Positions 7,688 to 17,000 of a DNA stretch of 64,000 nucleotides are shown one piece after another; within the stretch, counting starts at the first letter, position 1; each line of letters starts with the position of its first letter. The stretch covers positions 62,001 to 126,000 of the forward strand of contig NZ_JNJP01000006.1 of assembly GCF_000701705.1 (NCBI RefSeq), given 5' to 3'. Under the pieces are notes generated by a model, which was not told the origin of the DNA, ran no database searches, and was given only the letters and a program-made list of their open reading frames with translations. Both the position numbers and the translations under genes were made by a program. The stretch comes from Bilophila wadsworthia ATCC 49260. Lineage in GTDB: Bacteria; Desulfobacterota; Desulfovibrionia; Desulfovibrionales; Desulfovibrionaceae.

Positions 7688-9268
7688 TCAGGCATTTCCC
7701 CCGATTGCGGCCGTTTCTCTAGCAGCAGCCCTTTTATTGCCCAGCATGTGCAAAATGAACACACTGATGAGCAGCAGGACAAGGGAAGAGCCAAGGCTCC
7801 ACCACAGATTGGCCTTGGTAAATCCGGCGACAACGTAACCGACGAAGCAGCAAAAAGCCACGATGCACGCATAACCCAGCTGTGTCGATACGTGTTCGAT
7901 ATGATTACATCCGGCACCGGCACTGGAGAGAATGGTCGTATCCGAAATGGGGGAGCAATGATCACCGAACACGCTGCCAGCGAGGGTCGCGGAAAGGGAA
8001 ACCACCACGAGATCCGGATCGACGGCCTGAGCCACCGGGACGATGATCGGGATCAGGATGCCGAAGGTCCCCCATGCCGTGCCCGTGGAGAAGCTCAAAA
8101 AGCCTGCAATCAAAAACACGATGGCGGGGAGGAACGCCCCGGATACGCCTCCGTCCGCCACAAGGGACTGCACGAAAATAGGCGTTTGGAGAAGATCGCG
8201 GCAGACACCGCTGATCGTCCATGCCAGCACCAGAATGATGTTGGCGGGCAGCATGGCCTTCATGCCTTCAACGGCCCCGTCCATAAATGTCCTGAAAGAC
8301 AAAAGGCCGCGAGGAACAAAAAGCAGGAAGGAAACGGTAAGGGCTCCGACGGATGCCCAAACAAGCGCCTTGGCGGCCGTACAGTTGCCGAAGGCCGCGC
8401 CCATGGTGTGGAACGCCGGATCCTTGCCCCAGTAACCGCCGCTATAGAGGAGGCCGAGTACGGCAAAAACGATCAGGCTGCCGATGGGGAGCAACATATC
8501 CCATACGGTCCCACGTTCCGCCGGTTGAACCTGCTTCTCGGAACTTCCATCAACGGCGCCAAGATCACCGTGCTGAGCGCGTTCCTCAGCTGTGCGCATG
8601 GGGCCGAAATCCGAATTGGTCAGGCAGATAAGGCCCACCATAGCGATGGAGAGCAGGGCGTAGAAGTTATAGGGGATAGTGGAAACAAACGCGGCAAAAT
8701 CGCTGGAGAACGCCCCGGTTGTCCTGAGGTTGCTTCCCACCGCGGCGGCCCAGCTGGAAATAGGCGCGATGATGCAGATGGGCGCGGCAGTGGCATCAAT
8801 GATATAGGCCAGCTTGGCGCGAGAAATTTTGTAGGAATCGGTGACAGGTTTCATAACCGTACCGACGGTAAGGCAATTGAAATAGTCATCGATGAAAATG
8901 AACGCACCCAGACCGCCGGTGGACAGCAGGGCGGCCTTTCGGCTCTTGATCCTGCGCGTAGCCCATTTCCCGTACGCTCTCGTCCCCCCCGCCATGGAAA
9001 TGGTGTAGACCAAAGCCCCAAGCAGCGTACAGAAAACCAGGATGTTGAAGTCGACCTTGTTGGCCATAGTGTCAAAGGCCGATTCAATGGTTCCCATGAA
9101 CAGGACATCACTATTCATCCCGACGGAATAAATGAACGTTCCCGTCAATATGCCGATCAGCAAAGAGGAAATGACTTCTTTGGTCAGCAAGGCCAAGGTG
9201 ATGGCGATAACTGGCGGCAGCAGCGAGAGCCATCCTGCGTAATACGGTTCCACAATCTCATCCTCCAT
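7688..9268 (-). CDS. NhaC-family Na+/H+ antiporter
   Basis: A 526-residue polytopic inner-membrane protein with about 12 hydrophobic helices. Family motifs include FIFIDDYFNCLTVGTVMKP, APISSW, TGTAWGTFGILIP and SVFGDHCSPISDTT, all typical of NhaC-like antiporters. It should exchange Na+ for H+, or move an organic anion with Na+ as some relatives do. It is a separate transcription unit from the second antiporter at 5422-7212, since a terminator lies at 7630-7659. The ATG at 9268 has only a weak ribosome site, so the start could shift slightly. Having two diverged NhaC paralogues within 4 kb suggests different substrates or conditions. Confidence 0.85.
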   Translation of the reverse strand: MEDEIVEPYYAGWLSLLPPVIAITLALLTKEVISSLLIGILTGTFIYSVGMNSDVLFMGTIESAFDTMANKVDFNILVFCTLLGALVYTISMAGGTRAYGKWATRRIKSRKAALLSTGGLGAFIFIDDYFNCLTVGTVMKPVTDSYKISRAKLAYIIDATAAPICIIAPISSWAAAVGSNLRTTGAFSSDFAAFVSTIPYNFYALLSIAMVGLICLTNSDFGPMRTAEERAQHGDLGAVDGSSEKQVQPAERGTVWDMLLPIGSLIVFAVLGLLYSGGYWGKDPAFHTMGAAFGNCTAAKALVWASVGALTVSFLLFVPRGLLSFRTFMDGAVEGMKAMLPANIILVLAWTISGVCRDLLQTPIFVQSLVADGGVSGAFLPAIVFLIAGFLSFSTGTAWGTFGILIPIIVPVAQAVDPDLVVVSLSATLAGSVFGDHCSPISDTTILSSAGAGCNHIEHVSTQLGYACIVAFCCFVGYVVAGFTKANLWWSLGSSLVLLLISVFILHMLGNKRAAARETAAIGGNA

Positions 9269-9896
9269 GCAGCCGATATGAATCCGGCAACATCTTTTTA
9301 TGCTCCTCTAAGCTCCGCAACGTCCATGCTGGCAATCGACACAAGCCGATCCGTTTCTTGCCTGGTATGAACATTCCCCTTATGTCGGACAGAGTGAAGC
9401 AGTATTCAAGAGAGCTGTTTAGGGACAAAAACAGCATGGAAAATATGCCATTCGGGGGACTATAATACAGGCTAAGGGGGGTTGTATACCTGTTTTTGTT
9501 TGGGATGAGTGCCGCTGCGTTACGGTATGAATACGTTGATTTTCGAATGGTATGTTTTGTATTTGAGGCTACCCATACGTAGCCCATAATTATAATATAA
9601 TTATGTAAATTTTATATACTCAACACACAAAATTTTCCACATAAACAAAAATAGTTACGCAAAAATTTTCAAAACCATAACCGTACTCGAAACAAATTCC
9701 GCGCCAAGACCTAAAGTGAGAATCCTGCCGGTCCAAATGGTTTTTCAGCATAGCCCACTTGACAACGCGTCCATTTTTTATACCGTAATTCTATGAATTG
9801 CGGATACTATCACAGGATAGCTTCTCGGTTGCCTTCAATCATATCGAGGAGAGTGCGGCATTCAGCCGTATTTTTTGATAGAAACAGGATGATGCT
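9269..9896. other. AT-rich divergent intergenic region
   Basis: This 628-base stretch separates the divergent antiporter and lipoprotein genes. The segment about 9580-9660 is almost pure A/T. TTGACA at 9759-9764, with a weak TACCGT 16 bases later, could drive the lipoprotein. Inverted repeats are AATTC-TAT-GAATT at 9787-9799 and GCTGTTT/AAACAGC at 9414-9435. No coding sequence or RNA gene was recognised. Confidence 0.4.
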
Positions 9897-10253
9897 ATGA
9901 AACGATTTGGTGTGATTGGTGCTGCGTTGTTGTTGCTCTCTGGTTGTGCCGCGAATGATACGGAAACCCCCTCAAACCTTGAAGGGGCCGTTTCTGAAGC
10001 CCCTGCAGCTAACGCTTCCGCTCCTGCCGTAACCGATGGACAGCTGCATACGTTAAGCGTCGAATTGATGACGTATCAGGGCGGAACGAATGGCGCTCGG
10101 GAATACGTTGTAGCCCAAGCGAAGCAAGCTTGCGACAGCATCAATCAGGAAGTGTACATCGAAAACCTTACTTCGGAAACCACATGGCGCGGGGGCAGGG
10201 CAGAGTTGACTTTTGCCTGTGTCGATAAAAGCGATTCCCGCCTCAAGCAATAG
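9897..10253 (+). CDS. Small predicted lipoprotein
   Basis: A 118-residue exported protein with a classical lipoprotein signal: MKRF, a hydrophobic stretch, then lipobox LLSGC, giving a lipidated Cys at residue 17. A low-complexity Ala/Pro/Glu linker follows to about residue 45, then a compact domain with two Cys (QACDSI, TFACVD) that could form a disulfide. No domain family was recognised. It is a single-gene unit closed by a terminator. Location in the inner or outer membrane facing the periplasm is expected; residue +2 is Ala, which favours the outer membrane. Confidence 0.8.
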   Translation: MKRFGVIGAALLLLSGCAANDTETPSNLEGAVSEAPAANASAPAVTDGQLHTLSVELMTYQGGTNGAREYVVAQAKQACDSINQEVYIENLTSETTWRGGRAELTFACVDKSDSRLKQ

Positions 10254-10296
10254 CGGGCAGGCCCGCCACGCAGCTTTTGTGCGTTGTTGTGCCAAT

Positions 10297-10331
10297 AAAA
10301 AAACTCCCCGAGGCTACCGGGGAGTTTTTTT
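10297..10331. terminator. Intrinsic terminator
   Basis: Stem CTCCCCG/CGGGGAG with a 7-base loop is flanked by A7 and T7, lengthening the stem and making it usable from both sides. It lies between the lipoprotein gene and the converging kinase gene. Confidence 0.9.
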
Positions 10332-10378
10332 ATTGAGTTCATGAGTTGCGATTACCCATTGAGCGCAAGCGAAATCCG

Positions 10379-12568
10379 CTAGGCCCTCATAACAGGGAAT
10401 TCAAGGACAATGGATGTCCCGCCCCCCTGTGCCGCTACAGCCCGGATGGTGCCACGGTGATCGGCGATGATGGATTTGACAATGGCTAACCCCAGTCCCG
10501 TGCCCCCTTTCTTGCGGGAAAAGTAGGGCTCAAACATACGTTCCCGTTCTTCCGGCTGCAATCCCGGGCCATTATCGGAAATGATGAGCCTGAGGCTGCC
10601 ACGTCCCCGGTCGTGGACAGCCGTAATGCGCACCCGCTTGGTGGCTTCGGGCGGCAGGGTATCCAGCGCTTCCGCAGCATTGGTAAAGATATTCAGCAAG
10701 GCACGGTGCAATGCCGCGGGATCCAAAGCTATCTTGGGCAGGCGTTCGGGCAGATGCAAATCCCACATGACGCTGCTGTGGCTTGTACGGAAGAGCGTTG
10801 TGAGTTCGTCCAACAGGGGGGCGACATCGTCTGGTGAAAGCTGCACTTCCGGAAGCTTCGCAAAAGAGGAAAACTCCTGCACCATTTCCTGCAGCCGCTC
10901 GACTTGTTTGACGATAAGATCGGTACATTGACCAAATGCCGGATCTTCTATCTGTTTGCCGAATTTTCTATCCAAACGCTGCGCCGATAGCTTGATTGGA
11001 GTAAGCGGGTTCTTGATCTCATGGGCGATACGCTTGGCGACTTCGCGCCATGCGGCCATCCGCTGCATTTTCTCGAGTTCCGTAATATCTTCAACAACAA
11101 TGACATATGCCCGGATGCCGCCAGGCCCGGAGAGCGCAACCGCGTGCAATATGAGCTTCCAGCTCCGATCCCCAAGCAGAAAATCTTCCTGGCGCTTCCA
11201 ATTTTGCTCGGGGTGTTCGCGTAGCGTTTCAAGCATGGAAACAAAAATATTGGAGTAGCTTCTGGGAAGAAATTCCGCAGGGTTTCTCCCTTCGAGCCTT
11301 TCGGGCTGGGCATCAAAAATGGAACTTGCCGCTTTGTTCATTGTCCGGATGCGCCCATCCGCATCCAACGTGATGACGCCCGTGGTGATATTGTCGAGCA
11401 CCGTTTCGATATAGCGATTGTGCTCGGCCAGCATCGCGTTGGCATGGGTCAGGCTCATCCGGCCCTCTTGGAGATCTTTAGCCATATGGTTAAAGGACTG
11501 TACAAGAAGCCCCAGCTCATCAGCGCCTTTATCCTCGAGACGGAAATCGAGATCGCCTTGCGCAATGCGCGTGGTCCCTTGCGCCAAAGCCAAAATGGGG
11601 GCCGTGAACTCTTTGGACAGGCGGAAGCCAAACCAGACGGAACCGAAGATGGTGATCATTCCCAGCACGCCCAAAATAAGCAAAAAAGAAACCTTGAGCG
11701 GCTTTTTGAGCTGCTTCAGCTGAGCGTATTCTTCGAAGCCCTTTGAAATCCGTTCGAGTTTGGCCAGCAAGCCCTGCCCAATGCTCTCCGCCGTGATCAG
11801 GTAGCCGGTTTTGCCTCCATCAATCGCCAAAACGCCGATAACGTAATCGGCATCATCCGTTGCCCAGAGCAAGGAGCCGAAGGTCGCCCTGGCCACATGG
11901 GTCCAATCGATTCGCGTGCGTGCTTCCTGCCATCCCTCGGTAAAGGCTTTGGGGGCGTGCCAATACAGTTCCTTCTCCTGCGGCGTGACAAAGCCTACCA
12001 GGGTAAGGCCGTATTCTTTTTGCTTTGTTTGAAGAAGCGTGTTGGCGCTGGAGGCCGTCCAAGCGATGCGCCGTTGTGCGGCTTCCTGAGCGATCGCCTC
12101 GGAACGGCTGTGCAAACGTTCCGCCGCTGCCGCATAAAAACTTTGCCCCACATCAAGGGCCGCCTGGAGGGATGTTTCCGTCTGCCGGGTAAACCAGTAG
12201 TCGACGCTGGTTGCGACGACACGGTTGGATGCCAGAAACATGATGACTGTAGGAATCAGAGAAAGAGAAACAAAAACGACGACAAGGCGGGTACGGATTT
12301 GGGCGCCGAAAACTTTTCTGCGCCGCTCCATGATCAGCTTTACGACATTCCGGGCGACAAGGAACAGGATGATGAGCATGAAGATGGAGTTGATATTCAG
12401 CAAGGCGATGAACATCCATGAGTCCACGCCATAAAGCGTGAGCTGCGTCCATGTTCCCCCCAACACCAACAACAGCAGAAGGAAGGCCGCCAAGAGTTCA
12501 TAACGCCTGCGGCGCCGTTCCCGTTCATCAGGAACGCCAATCTGGACAACCTTCTCCTGTTCCGTCAT
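10379..12568 (-). CDS. NtrY-like sensor histidine kinase
   Basis: A 729-residue inner-membrane kinase. Hydrophobic helices lie in the first about 115 residues, a periplasmic sensor segment follows to about 290, then another helix and a HAMP linker (to about 365). A PAS domain spans about 375-480. The kinase core follows: H-box AHEIKNPLTPIKLSAQRL with the phosphorylated His at 516, N-box NIFTNAAEAL, G1 ISDNGPGLQ and G2 GGTGLGLAIVKSI. This is the NtrY architecture, which signals to NtrX-type response regulators on nitrogen or redox status. No response regulator is adjacent, so the partner is elsewhere. It lies 18 bases after the DUF4390 gene, a pairing seen in other proteobacteria. Confidence 0.9.
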   Translation of the reverse strand: MTEQEKVVQIGVPDERERRRRRYELLAAFLLLLLVLGGTWTQLTLYGVDSWMFIALLNINSIFMLIILFLVARNVVKLIMERRRKVFGAQIRTRLVVVFVSLSLIPTVIMFLASNRVVATSVDYWFTRQTETSLQAALDVGQSFYAAAAERLHSRSEAIAQEAAQRRIAWTASSANTLLQTKQKEYGLTLVGFVTPQEKELYWHAPKAFTEGWQEARTRIDWTHVARATFGSLLWATDDADYVIGVLAIDGGKTGYLITAESIGQGLLAKLERISKGFEEYAQLKQLKKPLKVSFLLILGVLGMITIFGSVWFGFRLSKEFTAPILALAQGTTRIAQGDLDFRLEDKGADELGLLVQSFNHMAKDLQEGRMSLTHANAMLAEHNRYIETVLDNITTGVITLDADGRIRTMNKAASSIFDAQPERLEGRNPAEFLPRSYSNIFVSMLETLREHPEQNWKRQEDFLLGDRSWKLILHAVALSGPGGIRAYVIVVEDITELEKMQRMAAWREVAKRIAHEIKNPLTPIKLSAQRLDRKFGKQIEDPAFGQCTDLIVKQVERLQEMVQEFSSFAKLPEVQLSPDDVAPLLDELTTLFRTSHSSVMWDLHLPERLPKIALDPAALHRALLNIFTNAAEALDTLPPEATKRVRITAVHDRGRGSLRLIISDNGPGLQPEERERMFEPYFSRKKGGTGLGLAIVKSIIADHRGTIRAVAAQGGGTSIVLEFPVMRA

Positions 12569-12586
12569 GCGTGCCCCCCCCCAGCC

Positions 12587-13243
12587 TTAGAAAATAAAGT
12601 CCTGAGAAAAAGATAAGGGCGGAGTGACTTCCCATGACCAGAAAAAGAGAGCTTTTTCCAGCCACGGCGGAACTTCGGCGTGTTCCAGAGTGATCTTGAG
12701 CTGGACGCGATAGGTCTCCCCGGAAACGAGCGGCGCCTGCAAAGGAAGGAGAAAATCCAGATGCTGAAAAGCTGAGGCGAGCAGGGTATCAAACTGCTTT
12801 TGCCGCACAATGGGGTGCCCCGGAGACGACAAAATGAACTCGCGGGAAAGCAAATCATGGCGCAACTGGTATGAGCGCGATTCCCCGGAAATGACTTCGT
12901 TGGAGAGCAGGGTGCGCACACGCTCAAGAGCAAGTTTGCAAGTCAGTGTCATTACGGCGCCATCCCGCAGCTGGGACCGGACCACTCCGCCGTTTTCCAG
13001 CCCTATTCCCGTACTGACATGCACGCCGTCGTTAAGCATCTCAATCGTAAAAGTACGTAATTCCAGCTTTGGTGTCTGCCCATTAGAGAGTGATCCGTCT
13101 GACGTTTTGAGTTCGACGGACGTGCGGCTCCCCCGTTCCTCCCCTGACGCTGATCGGGCATGGGCTTCCGCAAGGAAAAAGAGCAGAAGGGCCAGAATCA
13201 GGCAGGCCGAAAAACCGTATGGTATGCGCTGGGGTAATGACAT
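12587..13243 (-). CDS. DUF4390-type exported protein
   Basis: A 218-residue protein with a Sec signal peptide (hydrophobic core SACLILALLLFFLAEAHA, likely cut after AHA). The mature part is beta-rich and ends with SWEVTPPLSFSQDF, as in DUF4390 proteins, which are commonly encoded directly upstream of ntrY-like kinases. Its biochemical role is not known; an accessory sensory role for the kinase is inferred from gene pairing. The ATG at 13243 was chosen because it places the signal peptide at the N-terminus. The frame is open to 13375, but that would add 44 residues and a second hydrophobic stretch. Confidence 0.75.
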   Translation of the reverse strand: MSLPQRIPYGFSACLILALLLFFLAEAHARSASGEERGSRTSVELKTSDGSLSNGQTPKLELRTFTIEMLNDGVHVSTGIGLENGGVVRSQLRDGAVMTLTCKLALERVRTLLSNEVISGESRSYQLRHDLLSREFILSSPGHPIVRQKQFDTLLASAFQHLDFLLPLQAPLVSGETYRVQLKITLEHAEVPPWLEKALFFWSWEVTPPLSFSQDFIF

Positions 13244-13461
13244 AGGGCAAATGCTGTTGAAGATGTAGAGCCTGAAACGGACGATAAAAAACACAAACAC
13301 TGTTGTTTGGCACAGGAACCAAAACTTGGCAAGCTCGGTGGAGGCACGCCGTCCCAAAAGAAAATGACAAGACACGAGAAAAGAGCCTTGTCAGCGGTTA
13401 AAAACTGGCTATATAATCGGCAGTCATACACGGCACGACGTCAGAATGGAGTTATCCCCTT

Positions 13462-13707
13462 ATGCCTATGTACGATTTTTATTGCTCTTCCTGCTCTTGC
13501 GAGTTTGAAGACATGGTCGGCCCCGATGAAGCCTGTCCGCCTTGCCCCAATTGCGGAAGTGCAGACACCGAACGGCTGCTTTCGGCCGCAAACCTGAAAC
13601 ACGGGGCGAAGCCTTTCAAGGTGGGCCCTGTCCGGCCAATGCCTCCCAAACCCTTGCGCGGAGGCGGCCCTTGCGGGGGCGGAGGCTGTGGCGGCTGCGG
13701 TATGTAG
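13462..13707 (+). CDS. FmdB-family zinc ribbon protein
   Basis: An 81-residue protein beginning MPMYDFYCSSC with a second pair CPNCG, which together make the FmdB/CxxC zinc ribbon (residues 1-45). The C-terminal half is a Pro/Gly-rich tail ending in a Gly/Cys cluster (CGGGGCGGCGM). FmdB proteins have been proposed as regulators, but no mechanism is established. It is a single-gene unit followed by a terminator. Confidence 0.85.
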   Translation: MPMYDFYCSSCSCEFEDMVGPDEACPPCPNCGSADTERLLSAANLKHGAKPFKVGPVRPMPPKPLRGGGPCGGGGCGGCGM

Positions 13708-13710
13708 CCA

Positions 13711-13746
13711 AAAGCCGCTTGTATCGATGATACAGGCGGTTTTTTT
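13711..13746 (+). terminator. Intrinsic terminator after fmdB-like gene
   Basis: CCGCTTGTATC pairs with GATACAGGCGG (one mismatch) around a 3-base loop and is followed by seven T. Confidence 0.85.
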
Positions 13747-13895
13747 ACGGAAAAAAGGCCCCGGACGTGTTCTGTCCATCCTTTTGCGTTCGTACCATGC
13801 CGCATGGCTCCTGTAAATAAAGGGAGGGGCGAGGGGACAGCGTTTGGGCGGGGCGAATGTCTTTTTTGAAGCGATTTTCCGACACAATATACTGA

Positions 13896-13930
13896 AAAAC
13901 AAAGGCGATCCGGAAGGATCGCCTTTGTTT
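13896..13930 (-). terminator. Intrinsic terminator
   Basis: A near-perfect 15-base-pair stem AAACAAAGGCGATCC/GGATCGCCTTTGTTT with a GGAA tetraloop lies just after the stop codon of the small gene at 13948-14193 and ends in T-rich sequence on the minus strand. Confidence 0.88.
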
Positions 13931-13947
13931 CATGCGTACCGTTTCAA

Positions 13948-14193
13948 TCAGGCATACATTTGATCGATGGTCGCCTTTACAGCCCGATGATGCTCGGTAT
14001 CGGAATATACAGAGGCATACCGCTCATTGATGGCTGAGAACCAATCAAGGATATCTTCACTCAACAGCGCAAAATCAGAGGAATAAACGCCGTCGAACAT
14101 CAGGTTCTTCACAAACTGGTTCCCCGGATCGACGATTTCGATGAACCGGACTTGCTTCCAGAGATTTACCATTTTTTGTCTTCTTGAAATCAT
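13948..14193 (-). CDS. Small hypothetical protein
   Basis: An 81-residue soluble protein, mildly acidic, with predicted helices (SEDILDWFSAINERYASV, HRAVKATIDQMYA) and no Cys or membrane segment. No family was recognised. A purine-rich GAGGGGCAGGAG lies right before the ATG at 14193; an internal ATG at 14172 (MVNLWKQ) is an alternative start. It is a monocistronic unit with its own strong terminator, which supports it being real. Confidence 0.65.
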   Translation of the reverse strand: MISRRQKMVNLWKQVRFIEIVDPGNQFVKNLMFDGVYSSDFALLSEDILDWFSAINERYASVYSDTEHHRAVKATIDQMYA

Positions 14194-14356
14194 GTCTCCT
14201 GCCCCTCGCAGTTATTGTGAGTTAGTTCCTGTTCGCATTACTATAGGATTTCCTCCTGAAAGGGAACCCTTCACCACGGGATGGGGCAAGAATTTCGCTT
14301 TGGAAAAGAGAATCTATTTTATTGATAGATGGATAACGTTGCCGCATACCGCCGCA

Positions 14357-15268
14357 TCATGCGAAAAGAGCCGAGTCGAGGGTGGGGTGGCGAAAGACAA
14401 ACCCATGCTCCAGCAGACGGACAGGAGAGGCCTTTTGTCCGGCAAGGAGCAGTTCATCGGCCATATCGCCGAAACCGAGCCGCAAAAGAGGCGAGGGGAC
14501 GGGAAGCCATACGGGCCTTTTCAGCACTTTTCCGAGGGATTGCACAAAATCATTCATGGTACTGTGCTCAGGGGCGACTAGGTTGAAGGGGCCGCTCAGC
14601 TCTTCATGATCGAGTAAAAAAAGAATCGCAGCTACTTCATCGTCAAGATGAATCCAAGCGAACGGTTGCCTTCCTGTCCCCACCGGCCCTCCAAGCCCAA
14701 GCTGGAACACCGGGAGCAGCTTGGCAAGCATACCTCCACCCAATCCTAACACGGGCGCTGTCCGGATGATGCACCGGCGGAGTCCCAAATGCTCCGCCTG
14801 CTGTGTTGAACGTTCCCATTGGATGGTGGTGGTCGCCAAAAAACCTGAACCGACGGGACTGTCTTCGGTACAGTCGGGAGCCGAAGCGTTTTCGGGCCAG
14901 AATCCGTAATAACCGATTGCCGAAGCCTGTATCAAGACTTTGGGTTTTACGATGGGCATTTGCAGCGCGATAACGAGCGCCTGCCCCGCGAGGAGCCTTG
15001 AGCTGATGATGCGTTCTTTTTGTACAGAACTCCAACGTTTCGCCGCGATGTTTTCACCAAGCAAATTAATGACGGCATCGGCTCCATTGAGGAGTTGGCT
15101 CAGGCTCGAGTGATCCTGCCCATCCCATAACTGGTATTCGGGGCCGGTGGAGGGCGTTGCGGCTGGGACATGCCGAGTCGGAACAACCACCTCATCGCCA
15201 CGGGAAATGAGCGCCTGCGTCAGGGCTCTACCTATGAAGCCGGAACCACCCAAGATAATGACCCGCAT
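14357..15268 (-). CDS. TIGR01777-family epimerase (NAD(P)-binding)
   Basis: A 303-residue extended short-chain dehydrogenase/reductase. The Rossmann signature GGSGFIGRAL is at residues 8-17, with INLLGENIA and GYYG in the expected places and the C-terminal DUF1731-like segment (LRLGFGDMADELLLAGQKASPVRL). The domain order is that of the TIGR01777 family, formerly called SulA-related. Substrates of this family are unestablished. It is a single gene, with ATG at 15268 beginning MRVIILGGSG. Confidence 0.9.
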   Translation of the reverse strand: MRVIILGGSGFIGRALTQALISRGDEVVVPTRHVPAATPSTGPEYQLWDGQDHSSLSQLLNGADAVINLLGENIAAKRWSSVQKERIISSRLLAGQALVIALQMPIVKPKVLIQASAIGYYGFWPENASAPDCTEDSPVGSGFLATTTIQWERSTQQAEHLGLRRCIIRTAPVLGLGGGMLAKLLPVFQLGLGGPVGTGRQPFAWIHLDDEVAAILFLLDHEELSGPFNLVAPEHSTMNDFVQSLGKVLKRPVWLPVPSPLLRLGFGDMADELLLAGQKASPVRLLEHGFVFRHPTLDSALFA

Positions 15269-15348
15269 ACAGCACTCCTCATCGAAACTGATATCCCTCA
15301 GCGATAATGAAAATGAGGGGAGCTTTATATGATTACTTCGGCGGATAC

Positions 15349-15374
15349 AAAAAAAGCCGGGCTGTGTCCCGGCT
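15349..15374 (-). terminator. Intrinsic terminator
   Basis: AGCCGGG/CCCGGCT with a 6-base loop is followed on the minus strand by seven T, just after the stop of the gene at 15393-15707. Confidence 0.88.
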
Positions 15375-15392
15375 CTCGGCTGTGGAGAGAGG

Positions 15393-15707
15393 TTATTTCA
15401 TCTGAAGAAGCCGGTTGGAAAACTGCATACAATCAAAATTGGAAGGCTCCAGCCCTCGATCTCGCAAAAGGATTTTCCCAATGCCAAACGCAAACCACAA
15501 ATGCTTGGCTTCATCCATACCGACCTCAGGGACTTCCGCAATGCGTTTGTCTGGGATCTTGTCAAAGAGCTCGTCCGCCACTGAACTGACAAAGACCCGC
15601 TTGATATCGTACGTTTCGGCAATTTTTAGCAAAAATTCCTCGTTGGAAACGCCTTTCTCCTGAAATTCCGCGCGCAAGTTGTCAGCAAGATCAAAAACAT
15701 CCATCAT
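15393..15707 (-). CDS. Hypothetical protein
   Basis: A 104-residue acidic, soluble, mainly helical protein with no signal peptide and one Cys. The start is well supported: GAGGAGGAG immediately precedes the paired ATG codons at 15707 and 15704. No family was recognised, although it has the composition of a folded protein (ETYDIKRVFVSSVADELFDK, then a helix with WFAFGIGKILL). It is monocistronic with a terminator. Function unknown. Confidence 0.75.
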   Translation of the reverse strand: MMDVFDLADNLRAEFQEKGVSNEEFLLKIAETYDIKRVFVSSVADELFDKIPDKRIAEVPEVGMDEAKHLWFAFGIGKILLRDRGLEPSNFDCMQFSNRLLQMK

Positions 15708-15930
15708 GCTCCTCCTCTATGGGTATCATTGAACGCAAAAGGTTTCGGATGACGTGTCGTTTCTCATTCGCTATCATGCTGTATCCATTCTGTAAACACA
15801 GAAAAAAATTCAGACTGTACCGTAATATATCCACGACGCCCCGTTCGAGATGGAGCAATGGCAGCCGGAAAGGATACACACTCAAGGGGGTTGCTGAAGA
15901 AAGGGGCATGGCGGGCATACCACAAGAAAG

Positions 15931-15963
15931 AAAAAGCCCCACCCCGAATATTCCGGGTGGGGC
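15931..15963 (-). terminator. Intrinsic terminator
   Basis: GCCCCACCC pairs with GGGTGGGGC around an AT-rich loop and runs into five T on the minus strand. It ends the DUF4396 gene. Confidence 0.88.
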
Positions 15964-15980
15964 CAGTTCCTCGAAGGCGC

Positions 15981-16709
15981 TTACATGGCGCTTTTAATAC
16001 CGATGCGTATGAGCCACCAATTCATGGGGTACGCGGTGATGAAGCCGCAAACCATGCTGATCTGCATCATGAGCCAAAAAACGGGCTGATCGGGCGACAT
16101 GGGGCCTACCAAAAGGAACACAGCTATGGCCATCCAGCCGTACATCCCCACCTGCCAAGCCGTAAGCGACAAGAAGTCAACCTTGAAAGCCCTGAACCAG
16201 AGGGAAAGGCCCCGGTCATGGCTCATCGAGGCCAGTCCGGCATATTGGAAGAAAACGCCGATGATCAGGGCCAACACATAATCCACCGCCCATTCTCCAT
16301 ACAGTGAACTGCCAAAGAGAACGAAGGGCGCCATGCGAAAGAGGAAGGGGCCTGCCAAGTCGGCAAGTGTGCATCCCGCCCCGCAATGGAGCGTTCCCGT
16401 CATGACGCTCTTCCAGTGAGGGGTATGTGAATGCATCGGCTGCATGGGCCTTTCCATATGCATGTCGGACATGTCATGCCTAGCTCCACCGTCACCGTCA
16501 TGGGAAGGCATACGCCGATTGGATGTTTCATAGGCCCAGATACCCAAGGGGCCGGCCCACAGCGTGATGATGGGCCAGACCAGCAGCATGACGCGCATCA
16601 TAGGGGCAGGGCGCCGCCGCTGTTTGGAGATAATGAACAGGCAGCACAACACGCAGATGCCGATGTACGTTTCAGCGATCAGGTCGAGCCAGTACATGCT
16701 TGATTCCAT
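15981..16709 (-). CDS. DUF4396-type membrane protein with His/Met-rich loop
   Basis: A 242-residue polytopic membrane protein with two N-terminal helices (about residues 8-28 and 37-60), a hydrophilic loop at 67-99 and three or four C-terminal helices. The motif TLHCGAGCTLADL (from residue 106) and the following helices match DUF4396 proteins. The loop is unusually rich in His and Met (MSDMHMERPM, MHSHTPHW), which suggests binding of copper or another soft metal. The start at 16709 has GGAGG upstream; a longer frame to 16754 does not. No metal-transport gene is adjacent, so a transport or handling role is inference. Confidence 0.78.
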   Translation of the reverse strand: MESSMYWLDLIAETYIGICVLCCLFIISKQRRRPAPMMRVMLLVWPIITLWAGPLGIWAYETSNRRMPSHDGDGGARHDMSDMHMERPMQPMHSHTPHWKSVMTGTLHCGAGCTLADLAGPFLFRMAPFVLFGSSLYGEWAVDYVLALIIGVFFQYAGLASMSHDRGLSLWFRAFKVDFLSLTAWQVGMYGWMAIAVFLLVGPMSPDQPVFWLMMQISMVCGFITAYPMNWWLIRIGIKSAM

Positions 16710-16761
16710 GCGTATCCTCCAGATTGTTTCACCGCTTTCAATGATGCTCTCCAAAAAGAAA

Positions 16762-16784
16762 GGGGAGAGGTTCCCCCTCTCCCC
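16762..16784 (-). terminator. Probable terminator of the aldehyde oxidoreductase operon
   Basis: GGGGAGAGG/CCTCTCCCC form a 9-base-pair stem. On the minus strand it is followed by TTTCTTTTT. It lies downstream of the moaD-like gene and is the first terminator-like structure after it. Confidence 0.6.
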
Positions 16785-17000
16785 TGAAGAACCGGTGCTC
16801 GCGCATCGATTCCCGCTCCTGTATGGGCTGACGCCTCATGCAGGAGCCCCGCACCTCCTTTCTAAGTAAGGAGGCCATCCGAAAAAATGATTATCACAAA
16901 AAACGGCGGATCTTCTCACTGGAGTTTGCCGCCAACCAAAAGACGGCGGACACTCTTTTTGCACGGCAGGCAATTTCAACGTATTGTGCAAAGACGGAAA

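Noticed and set aside
7748..9370. Long plus-strand frame opposite the NhaC gene
   Set aside because: Gly/Asp/His/Arg-rich translation without hydrophobic core; the minus strand encodes the transporter.
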